A DNA stretch of 64,000 nt, taken from positions 1 through 64,000 of the forward strand of contig JAURWJ010000115.1 in the NCBI GenBank assembly GCA_030655015.1, given 5' to 3'. Position 1 is the first letter of the stretch; every line of letters starts with the position of its first letter. Below are positions 30,495 to 38,700 of the stretch, piece by piece. The notes beneath the pieces were generated by a model. The model saw only the letters and a program-made list of their open reading frames with translations, ran no database searches and was not told the origin of the DNA. This DNA is from Methylotenera sp. (GTDB lineage Bacteria > Pseudomonadota > Gammaproteobacteria > Burkholderiales > Methylophilaceae). A program made the translations under genes and the position numbers.

Positions 30495-31765
30495 TGATGG
30501 ACCATCTATTTCAACCCTTGGCTTACCGCGACGAAGGTGCAGAGAATCTGGCAGTGCAGCGTTGGCGTACAGATTTTCCTATTCTGGAAACCAATGTCCA
30601 CGGCAAGCCGTTAGTCTATTTAGATAACGCAGCCACCACGCAGAAACCACTAGCGGTGATTGAGGCCGAGAGCCTGTATTACCGTCATGACAATGCTAAC
30701 GTGCATCGCGGCGTGCATGCCCTGAGCCAGCGTGCCACCGATGCCTTTGAAGCGGCGCGAGTCAAAGTACAAGGTCTGATCAACGCTGCCAGTTCCAATG
30801 AGATTATTTTCGTACGCGGCACCACCGAGGCCATCAACCTAGTGGCACAAAGCTACGGGCGTAGCCGTTTCAAAGCTGGTGACGAGATCATCCTGAGCCG
30901 GATGGAGCACCACTCTAACATCGTACCCTGGCAGATATTGTGCCAGCAGACTGGTGCCAGCCTGCGCATTATCCCTATTAACGATGCCGGCGAGCTGGAA
31001 CTGAAAGCTTACGAACAACTGCTTGGTCCGCGCACCAAACTGGTAGCAGTGGCACATGTTTCTAACGCGCTGGGCACAATCAACCCTGTCAGGGCAATGA
31101 TAGACTTGGCTCATGCTCACGGTGTGCCGGTACTGCTCGATGGTGCGCAGGCCATCGCTCACTTGCCAGTCGATGTGCAGGCACTGGATTGCGACTTTTA
31201 CGCATTTTCTGGGCACAAGCTGTATGGTCCCACCGGCGTTGGCGTGCTCTACGGCAAAAACGCTTTGCTTAATGCCATGCCGCCGTACCAAGGCGGCGGC
31301 GATATGATTCGCTCGGTCAGCTTTGATGGCACCACCTACAACACGCTGCCATACAAGTTTGAGGCCGGTACGCCCAATATTGCTGGCGTCATCGGTCTGG
31401 GCGCCGCGGTAGATTACGTGGCCAATATCGGCTTTGATGCGCTTATTGAGCATGAACAAGCATTATTGACTTATGCAACGCAGGCGGTCATTGATATTCC
31501 GGGATTGCGCATCATTGGTAATGCACAGGAAAAAACCGGCATCCTGTCATTCGTGTTAGAGGGTGCGCATCCCCACGATATTGGCACGATACTGGACCGC
31601 CAAGGCGTAGCAATCCGCACTGGGCACCATTGCACAATGCCGCTGATGGAGCATTTCGGCGTATCAGCCACAGCACGCGCCTCGTTCGCCTTGTACAACA
31701 CGAGAGCTGAGGTGGATAAACTGGTAGCGGCAATTTATCAGGTGAAAGAGGTATTTGGACGATGA
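30491..31765 (+). CDS. sufS: cysteine desulfurase SufS
   Basis: YLDNAATTQKPLAVIEAE, RGTTEAINLVAQSYG, FSGHKLYGPTGVGVLYGK, IRTGHHCTMPLMEHFGV (active-site Cys). Confidence 0.96.
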   Translation: MMMDHLFQPLAYRDEGAENLAVQRWRTDFPILETNVHGKPLVYLDNAATTQKPLAVIEAESLYYRHDNANVHRGVHALSQRATDAFEAARVKVQGLINAASSNEIIFVRGTTEAINLVAQSYGRSRFKAGDEIILSRMEHHSNIVPWQILCQQTGASLRIIPINDAGELELKAYEQLLGPRTKLVAVAHVSNALGTINPVRAMIDLAHAHGVPVLLDGAQAIAHLPVDVQALDCDFYAFSGHKLYGPTGVGVLYGKNALLNAMPPYQGGGDMIRSVSFDGTTYNTLPYKFEAGTPNIAGVIGLGAAVDYVANIGFDALIEHEQALLTYATQAVIDIPGLRIIGNAQEKTGILSFVLEGAHPHDIGTILDRQGVAIRTGHHCTMPLMEHFGVSATARASFALYNTRAEVDKLVAAIYQVKEVFGR

Positions 31766-32202
31766 ACGACCTCCGTGAACTCTATCAGGAAACCATCTTT
31801 GACCATTATCGTCAGCCGCGCAACTTTGGCCGACTGCAAGCTGCCAATCGCAGGGCTGAAGGCTACAACCCACTGTGCGGCGACAAAGTAACGTTGTATC
31901 TACAGGTAGAAGACGGCGTAATCAAAGATGCAAGTTTTGAGGGTTCCGGCTGTGCTATTTCTACGGCCTCGGCCTCGCTGATGACAGAAAGTCTTAAGGG
32001 CAAGCGAGTGGAAGAAGCGCTACACCTGATGGATAAGTTTCACAGCATAGTAACCGGCACCGCCACGGCTGACGACTTGGGAAAACTTGCGGTCTTGGCT
32101 GGGGTGCGTGAGTTTCCACAGCGGGTGAAATGTGCAACGCTGGCTTGGCACACAATGCAAGCGGCTTTGGCAAACGTAGAAGAACCAGTAACCACGGAAT
32201 AA
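31762..32202 (+). CDS. sufU: SufU-type Fe-S scaffold/sulfurtransferase
   Basis: FDHYRQPRNFG, NPLCGDKVTLYL, FEGSGCAISTASASLMTE, RVKCATLAW. Confidence 0.93.
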   Translation: MNDLRELYQETIFDHYRQPRNFGRLQAANRRAEGYNPLCGDKVTLYLQVEDGVIKDASFEGSGCAISTASASLMTESLKGKRVEEALHLMDKFHSIVTGTATADDLGKLAVLAGVREFPQRVKCATLAWHTMQAALANVEEPVTTE

Positions 32203-32213
32203 AGTCCATATAA

Positions 32214-32582
32214 ATGGCTAAGAAAATGTTTGATTGGATAAAATTTAGCAAGCAACAACAAGAGCAACCGCCTGGTAAAGACGAGTTAGAAACGCGTGTT
32301 GTTGAGATGCTACGTACTATCTACGACCCGGAAATGCCTGTAAATATTTACGATCTCGGCTTGGTGTACGGTTTGGATGTCGAATCATCAGGGTTGGTAA
32401 ACGTCCGCATGACCCTCACTGCACCCAACTGCCCAGTGGCACAGAGCTTTCCTCAGAATGTGCAGGAAGTATTGATGTGCGTGCCTGGAGTCAGCGAGGT
32501 AAAGGTAGAGTTGGTATGGGAGCCGCCGTGGAGCCGTGAGTGCATGTCAGAGGCAGCGAGGTTGCAACTTGGAATGCTTTAG
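32214..32582 (+). CDS. SufT-like DUF59/MIP18 protein
   Basis: VEMLRTIYDPEMPVNIYDLGLVYGLDV, MTLTAPNCPVAQSFPQNVQE, VELVWEPPWSRECMSEAARLQLGML. Confidence 0.93.
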   Translation: MAKKMFDWIKFSKQQQEQPPGKDELETRVVEMLRTIYDPEMPVNIYDLGLVYGLDVESSGLVNVRMTLTAPNCPVAQSFPQNVQEVLMCVPGVSEVKVELVWEPPWSRECMSEAARLQLGML

Positions 32583-32592
32583 GAGGTGAATC

Positions 32593-32922
32593 ATGAGCGA
32601 CTGGATTGATGTTGTGGCAGTAGAAGACTTTATGCCCAGTACTTGCCGCGTAGTAACGACAGATGAAACCCCTATTCTTGTATTCAACCTTGATGGCCGC
32701 TATTACGCTGTTGAGAATAGATGCACCCACGAGGAAACTGAACTATCCGATGGCGTGCTGGAGGGCGAGGAAATCATTTGCCCACTACATGGCGCACGCT
32801 TCTCAGTTGTGACAGGCGCGGCATTAACCCCGCCAGCTTACGAGAACTTGCGCACCTTTCCCACCCGCGTCACTAATGGCTGGGTAGAGGTGGATGCCGA
32901 AGCGCAATGGAACATCGCATAA
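32593..32922 (+). CDS. Rieske-type [2Fe-2S] ferredoxin
   Basis: CTHEETELSDGVLEGEEIICPLHGARFSVVTG (CxH...CPLHG). Confidence 0.92.
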   Translation: MSDWIDVVAVEDFMPSTCRVVTTDETPILVFNLDGRYYAVENRCTHEETELSDGVLEGEEIICPLHGARFSVVTGAALTPPAYENLRTFPTRVTNGWVEVDAEAQWNIA

Positions 32923-33063
32923 CAACGCGTACACACGTTAATTAGTCCAGCAATTTGCAATCATGGGGTCAATTTGCATCGTCAGATCAAAGCAACTTGT
33001 TTGCCCATTCGTCGTGATTTAAACAACATTTATATTCTTTTTAGTTGTTAAGATATAGCAATT

Positions 33064-33092
33064 AAGTATTTTTTATTGTAAATAAAATACTT
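33064..33092 (+). terminator. AT-rich hairpin downstream of suf operon
   Basis: Inverted repeat AAGTATTTT...AAAATACTT; weak U-tract, so tentative. Confidence 0.35.
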
Positions 33093-33355
33093 TAAAGTGC
33101 ATGTATTCGCAATTTCACTCAATATGAATCGATAACTCAAGCAAGGTTCTAGCTATGGCCCTGCATAAATTGTTTTACGCGAAAATTGAAAAATAAGAAA
33201 GCGTTAGCCTAGGTACATTGAATAGAAATGGCTAATCCAGCTTAACAAACCCAGCAATAATTTTTACAGATTTATCAGAAATAATGGTTAATTTTTAAAA
33301 TACACGCATTGCAAGACAAAATCTGGCACTGCACTTAATCAGGAGTACTCTTATC

Positions 33356-33700
33356 ATGAGTTCAGTATTAATCGTAGGTGGTGACCAAATTGATGGCATC
33401 AAACAAGTGTTATTGAATTATGGTATTGAGCATATCAATCATTGGTCAGGTCGAAAAGTGGGTGACAGCAATAAAGTCATCCCGCAGGATACCAAGATTA
33501 TTGTGTTAATCACCAACTGGATTAGTCACTCCATTACGCATAAAGTAAAACGCAATGCGCTGAAACGCGGCATAAAAGTAATTTATACGCCTAATGGTCC
33601 AAGTGCATTACAAAGCCGATTACAAAAAATCGGGCCTGATTTAGCACTGGAGGCTGATTGTAAATACCCCCATAGCACACACTCACATTTACTGCATTAA
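33356..33700 (+). CDS. DUF2325 domain protein
   Basis: MSSVLIVGGDQIDGIKQVLLNYGIEHINHWSGRK...IVLITNWISHSITHKVKRNALKRGIKVIYT. Confidence 0.8.
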   Translation: MSSVLIVGGDQIDGIKQVLLNYGIEHINHWSGRKVGDSNKVIPQDTKIIVLITNWISHSITHKVKRNALKRGIKVIYTPNGPSALQSRLQKIGPDLALEADCKYPHSTHSHLLH

Positions 33701-33717
33701 CACTAAGGAATAACCAA

Positions 33718-34362
33718 ATGGCCACATTACGCTTAGGCGATACCGCACCTGATTTTGTTCAGGAATCAAGTGCTGGCATCATTGATTTTCATACTTGGTT
33801 AGGAAATAGCTGGGGAATATTATTCTCACACCCTGCTGATTACACCCCTGTATGCACCACTGAACTTGGTGCCACAGCAAAGCTGGCAGATGAGTTTAAA
33901 AAACGCAACGTTAAGGTCATTGCACTGTCAGTTGATCCTGTTGAATCACATTTGGGTTGGATCAAAGACATTAACGAAACACAATCGACTACGGTTAAAT
34001 TTCCTATCTTAGCCGATGCGGATAGAAAAGTTTCGACACTTTATGGGTTGATACACCCAAATGCCAGCAGCACAGCCACTGTGCGCTCAGTATATGTGAT
34101 TGATCCGAACAAGAAGATTCGCCTAACACTGACTTACCCTGCCAGCACAGGTCGGAACTTTAATGAAATTCTGCGCGTGATTGACTCACTGCAATTGACG
34201 GAATATCACAGCGTTGCAACGCCCGCCAATTGGCAGGATGGTGATGATGTGGTGATTGCGCCTTCGATTACCGACCCTGAAGTGCTAAAAAGCAAATTCC
34301 CTAAAGGATTTAATGCCGTTAAACCATACCTACGATTTACGCCTCAGCCAAACAGGCTATAA
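33718..34362 (+). CDS. 1-Cys (Prx6-type) peroxiredoxin
   Basis: LGDTAPDFVQESS, FSHPADYTPVCTTELG, DANRK-like ADADRKVSTLYGLIHPNAS, C-terminal extension. Confidence 0.94.
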   Translation: MATLRLGDTAPDFVQESSAGIIDFHTWLGNSWGILFSHPADYTPVCTTELGATAKLADEFKKRNVKVIALSVDPVESHLGWIKDINETQSTTVKFPILADADRKVSTLYGLIHPNASSTATVRSVYVIDPNKKIRLTLTYPASTGRNFNEILRVIDSLQLTEYHSVATPANWQDGDDVVIAPSITDPEVLKSKFPKGFNAVKPYLRFTPQPNRL

Positions 34363-34463
34363 GCACAAAAACTACAGATAAATCACAGATGTAGTTGATA
34401 CATATTTAAGAAAAGTGGGGGCCGCTTAACACTTTAAACAAAGCGGTGCTCTTCTCCTTAGTT

Positions 34464-34510
34464 GTCCGGCACCTGTATTTAAATTGCGTACAGGTCACCG
34501 GACTTTTTTT
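34464..34510 (+). terminator. rho-independent terminator between convergent peroxiredoxin and desulfurase genes
   Basis: GTCCGG-c-ACCTGTA...TACAGGT-ca-CCGGAC followed by TTTTTTT. Confidence 0.85.
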
Positions 34511-34522
34511 ACTTATCACTAA

Positions 34523-36406
34523 CTAAAGCCCACCTGGCGTTTTATGTGAAGTTAAACGCAGCAAAGCATTTACCATTACATCTACTTCAGCAGGAGTGTT
34601 ATAAAAAGCAAGTGATGGTCTCACTGTAGTTTCTAAACCAAAACGACGCAAAATCGGTTGCGCGCAATGATGTCCCGAACGCACCGCAATACCCTCTTGG
34701 TTTAATGCCGCGCCCACCTCTTCACTCTTATAACCATCCAGCGTGAAAGATAGCACACTCGCTTTTTCTTTAGCAGTGCCCACCAAATGCAAACCTGGTA
34801 CTTTTTGCATGGCAGTTGTTGCATACAATAACAACTCATGCTCATAACGTGCAATATTATCAATGCCTACGCGCTCTACATACTCTAAAGCTGCACCCAA
34901 ACCTACTGCATCGGCAATATTACCCGTACCGGCCTCAAACTTAGATGGCGCTTCATGATAGACGGTTTTATCAAACGTCACATCTTGAATCATATTACCG
35001 CCACCTTGCCATGTTGGCATATCAGCCAGCAACTCAGGCTTACCATATAGTGCGCCAATACCGGTTGGGCCAAATACTTTGTGTCCTGAGAACACAAAAA
35101 AGTCTGCATCTAAAGCCTGTACATCTGAGCGCATGTGTGACACGGATTGCGCACCATCCAGTAGCACTTTAGCACCTGCACGATGCGCCATCTGTATCAT
35201 CTCTGTTGCAGGCGTCACTGTGCCCAACGCATTAGAAACCTGCGTAAATGAAACTAATTTCACCCGTGAAGTAAGTAGCTTTTGATATTCGGCCAGCAAC
35301 ACTTGACCACTATCATCCACAGGCGCAACTTTTAACTTGGCACCTGTTTCTTGGCATAGCTGCTGCCAAGGCACAATATTAGCGTGATGCTCGAGGTGTG
35401 AAATTAGAATTTCATCTCCTTCACCTATGTGCTTTTTGCCCCATGATTTAGCTACCAGATTAATCGCTTCTGTTGTTCCGCGAACAAACACAATGTTATC
35501 TACCGAAGGCGCATTGATAAAACGGCGCACCGTTTCACGAGCACCTTCATAGGCATCGGTTGCACGAGCCGCTAACTCATGTGCTGCACGGTGAATGTTT
35601 GAATTTTCATGCTGGTAAAAGTAGGCAATCCTATCAATTACCGCTTGTGGCTTTTGCGTAGTGGCTGCGTTATCAAACCAAATCAGCGGACGCCCATTCA
35701 CCAACTCGCGTAAAATTGGAAAGTCTTTGCGTACTAAATTAGCATCAAACGGCGGATACGCCGCTGTTGGCAATTGTTCAGATTGGTTAAATGGCGAGTC
35801 CTGTAAAAAATAATATGGGCTGCTACTAAAATTGCTTGTAATAGGGCTACCTGAACCATTATTGCTAGAACCACCAGTTTGCCTACCTGATGAGCTACCA
35901 AGCAAATTTTTCAGCTCGTTTTCATAAGGATTATCAAAACTGCCAAGCAATTGTTCAAGTGCGATATCATTTGTAGCAAATGGACTTGACGCATATTGCA
36001 ATTGCAAAACCTCTACATTTGCAATATCAGGTTTAGTTGATGCAATGCTGGGACTTGCTGACAAAATAGAAGGCGTAGGCGTTTGCACCGCACTTTGCTG
36101 CGTACTTAGCGGTGCACTGGCACTGGGCAAAACAGAATCCGTAGCAATGTGTGATAACGAAGCATTAGAAGGGAAATCCGGTTGCCTTCCTAATGGCGAA
36201 TCCGCAGGAAACCCTTCTGCATAGATTTCATTAACCATACGGCTTAACTCAACCACATCTAAATACCCCGTTTCGCTGGCTTGCCTACCTGATCCTAATG
36301 CCGCCGCCATGCGTGGATGCTCACCTGGCAGTGATACCAAAATAGCTTCTGGTTCAAATGACGATAAATCAGCCAAACTAGATGAAAATGTATTATTTGT
36401 ACTCAT
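34523..36406 (-). CDS. cysteine desulfurase with long N-terminal encapsulin cargo domain (Family 2A CyD)
   Basis: C-terminal SufS-type domain (WFDNAATTQKPQAVIDRIAYF, FSGHKVFGPTGIGALYGK, VRSGHHCAQPILRRFGL) preceded by ~220 aa Ser/Pro-rich low-complexity region; overlaps encapsulin gene by 14 nt. Confidence 0.93.
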   Translation of the reverse strand: MSTNNTFSSSLADLSSFEPEAILVSLPGEHPRMAAALGSGRQASETGYLDVVELSRMVNEIYAEGFPADSPLGRQPDFPSNASLSHIATDSVLPSASAPLSTQQSAVQTPTPSILSASPSIASTKPDIANVEVLQLQYASSPFATNDIALEQLLGSFDNPYENELKNLLGSSSGRQTGGSSNNGSGSPITSNFSSSPYYFLQDSPFNQSEQLPTAAYPPFDANLVRKDFPILRELVNGRPLIWFDNAATTQKPQAVIDRIAYFYQHENSNIHRAAHELAARATDAYEGARETVRRFINAPSVDNIVFVRGTTEAINLVAKSWGKKHIGEGDEILISHLEHHANIVPWQQLCQETGAKLKVAPVDDSGQVLLAEYQKLLTSRVKLVSFTQVSNALGTVTPATEMIQMAHRAGAKVLLDGAQSVSHMRSDVQALDADFFVFSGHKVFGPTGIGALYGKPELLADMPTWQGGGNMIQDVTFDKTVYHEAPSKFEAGTGNIADAVGLGAALEYVERVGIDNIARYEHELLLYATTAMQKVPGLHLVGTAKEKASVLSFTLDGYKSEEVGAALNQEGIAVRSGHHCAQPILRRFGLETTVRPSLAFYNTPAEVDVMVNALLRLTSHKTPGGL

Positions 36407-37310
36407 AGTAGTTGCCTACATCAACGTTTTCAAGCACGGCGATTGCGTCATCAGTTAACACCGCTAGTGAGCAATAGAGTGAAACCAAGTATGATGCAAT
36501 TGCCTTATGGTTAATGCCCATGAAACGTACTGACAAGCCCATGCTTTGTTGGCCGGGCAAGTTTGGCTGATACAAACCAACCACACCTTGACGGCTTTCA
36601 CCTGTACGTAACAATAGAATATTCGTTTTACCTTTGGTAACTCTTAATTTATCACAAGGGATAATCGGCACGCCACGCCATGTAATGAATTGTGAGCCAA
36701 ATAAGGCAACTGTTGGCGGCGGCACGCCACGACGTGTACACTCGCGACCAAATGCTGCAATTGCTTGTGGATGCGCTAAGAAAAATGCAGGTTCTTTCCA
36801 TACTTTTGAAAGCAACTCATCAAAATCATCAGGGGTTGGAGAACCACTGCGTGATTTCACTTTTTGTGCCGCCGCTACATTATGCAATAAACCATATTCT
36901 TTGTTGTTAATAAGCTCGCTTTCTTGGCGTTCTTTTACCGTTTCAATAGAAAGGCGTAATTGCTCTTTAATTTGGTTATGTGGGCTACTGTAAAGATCAG
37001 ACACACGCGTATGCACATCCACCACCGTGTTTACCGCGTTCAAGACATATTCACGCCCCCACTCTTCGTAGTCCACAAAGGTTGCAGGTAAGTCACGCTC
37101 ATCCTTAGCAGAACAATCTACTTCAATGGCATTTGGGTCTTTAGCTTTATTCAGGCGATAAATACCTGCTTCAACAGGCACCCAATGCATTAAATGCACT
37201 AACCAACGTGGCGTAATCGTGCTCAGCATTGGTGTCGATTTGGTTGCATTTGAAAGCGTACGTGCGGCAACGTCACCTAATGCGGTTTGATGATGGTTAA
37301 TATCTGTCAT
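36393..37310 (-). CDS. Family 2A encapsulin shell protein (SrpI-like)
   Basis: LSNATKSTPMLSTITPRWLVHLMHWVPVEAGIYRLNK, FFLAHPQAIAAFGRECTRRGVPPPTVALFGSQFITWRGVPIIPCDKL, LLLRTGESRQGVVGLYQPNLPGQQSMGLSVRFMGIN; adjacency to CyD; RBS AGGAG. Confidence 0.93.
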   Translation of the reverse strand: MTDINHHQTALGDVAARTLSNATKSTPMLSTITPRWLVHLMHWVPVEAGIYRLNKAKDPNAIEVDCSAKDERDLPATFVDYEEWGREYVLNAVNTVVDVHTRVSDLYSSPHNQIKEQLRLSIETVKERQESELINNKEYGLLHNVAAAQKVKSRSGSPTPDDFDELLSKVWKEPAFFLAHPQAIAAFGRECTRRGVPPPTVALFGSQFITWRGVPIIPCDKLRVTKGKTNILLLRTGESRQGVVGLYQPNLPGQQSMGLSVRFMGINHKAIASYLVSLYCSLAVLTDDAIAVLENVDVGNYYEYK

Positions 37311-37353
37311 GTAAATCTCCTAATAAAGTTTAGTGCGAGTAGGTTTTTGGGTT

Positions 37354-38385
37354 TTAATGATGCTGTTGAGTTTCGTGTGTCGGTTTGCCTTCGCTGTTAG
37401 CATTTGTGTGATGCTGACTTGCATCTAATGGCGTAGCCAAGTTTTGCGCTTGGGTAATATTACTGCCAGCAGGCACGCTACGCGTGAGCCACACATTACC
37501 GCCAATTGCAGATCCGCGCCCAATGGTAATGCGCCCTAGTACGGTGGCACCTGCATAAATCACTACGTCATCCTCAACAATAGGGTGGCGCGCATTACCT
37601 TTTATCAAATAGCCATCTTCATCAACAGGAAATCGTTTAGCGCCCAGCGTCACGGCTTGATAAATGCGCACATGTTTGCCAATAATGGTCGTTTCACCAA
37701 TGACGACACCTGTACCGTGGTCGATAAAAAAACTTTCTCCTATATCTGCCCCAGGGTGAATATCAATGCCAGTAACCGAATGTGCAATTTCCGTCATCAT
37801 GCGTGCAATGAGCGGCAAGTTTAAGCCATGCAGTACATGTGCTAACCGATAATGAATCGTCGCCAATATGCCTGGATAACACACCAATACCTCATCAATA
37901 CTTCTGGCGGCAGGGTCGCCCTCAAACGCCGCTTTAATGTCGGTATCCAGCAACAAACGCACGCCAGGCAATTGTTTTGCAAACGCGCGCACAATGTCGA
38001 TAGGTGATTTTGTAACGTCACTCAAAGATTTATTCTGGTTAAACTGATTTTTTGTATCAACGACAAAATTTAATTCCAGTTTTACTTGTGCAATGAGTTC
38101 ACGCAACGCTACATCCAGTGTATGCCCCACAAAGTAATCAATGCCGTCATCTTTTAAGTCTGGCAAGCCTAAGCGGTTTGGAAATAAAGCCGCAGCCAAG
38201 CCTTCAACCACATCTTGCAATGCTTTTCGAGATGGCAACTTAGGTGGCTTATCGCGCCGTTTTCTAGTTTCTAGTGAAGAAAGCCGCAAGTTACGTAACT
38301 GCATCACAATTTGGCTAATGCCTAAATCGCTGGTAATTGCACTGGTAACGACACTTTCATCATCGTTATTTTGGTTAATTTTCAT
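37354..38385 (-). CDS. serine O-acetyltransferase (EpsC/CysE type)
   Basis: Left-handed beta-helix: GIDIHPGADIGESFFIDHGTGVVIGETTIIGKHVRIYQAVTLGAK, IVEDDVVIYAGATVLGRITIGRGSAIGGNVWLTRSVP. Confidence 0.93.
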   Translation of the reverse strand: MKINQNNDDESVVTSAITSDLGISQIVMQLRNLRLSSLETRKRRDKPPKLPSRKALQDVVEGLAAALFPNRLGLPDLKDDGIDYFVGHTLDVALRELIAQVKLELNFVVDTKNQFNQNKSLSDVTKSPIDIVRAFAKQLPGVRLLLDTDIKAAFEGDPAARSIDEVLVCYPGILATIHYRLAHVLHGLNLPLIARMMTEIAHSVTGIDIHPGADIGESFFIDHGTGVVIGETTIIGKHVRIYQAVTLGAKRFPVDEDGYLIKGNARHPIVEDDVVIYAGATVLGRITIGRGSAIGGNVWLTRSVPAGSNITQAQNLATPLDASQHHTNANSEGKPTHETQQHH

Positions 38386-38423
38386 CTTTTTTCACTTTTA
38401 TCACCTAATAATTTCAGTGATTT

Positions 38424-38463
38424 AAAAACGCAAAAAGCCAGCGGTCTCTCGACACGCTGGCTT
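38424..38463 (-). terminator. terminator-like hairpin in the leader of the SAT-encapsulin-desulfurase operon
   Basis: Minus strand AAGCCAGCG-TGTCGAGAGAC-CGCTGGCTTTTTGCGTTTTT: perfect 9-bp stem with U-rich tail, ~40 nt before the SAT start. Confidence 0.75.
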
Positions 38464-38700
38464 CCGGTTGTCCGGTCAGCACACGCTAACTAATTAAAAT
38501 TAAATATTTGACTGGTAAATTTTAAATTACTAACCAACTAATATCTGCAATATACACCACTCTAGTAGGTAAAAAAAGAGCTGCCATAAAATTACTTTTT
38601 ACAATATTTAATTATAAATATATTACTTAACATTCTTTTAAATTATTTATAAAGACGTTTAAGATAACTAACTTCTAAATCTTTATCCTAGAGTAAACCC

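Noticed and set aside
38437-38493. Possible + strand leader peptide ASGLSTRWLPVVRSAHAN* upstream of sbp
   Set aside because: No in-frame start codon was found upstream, and the sequence is better explained as a minus-strand terminator hairpin.
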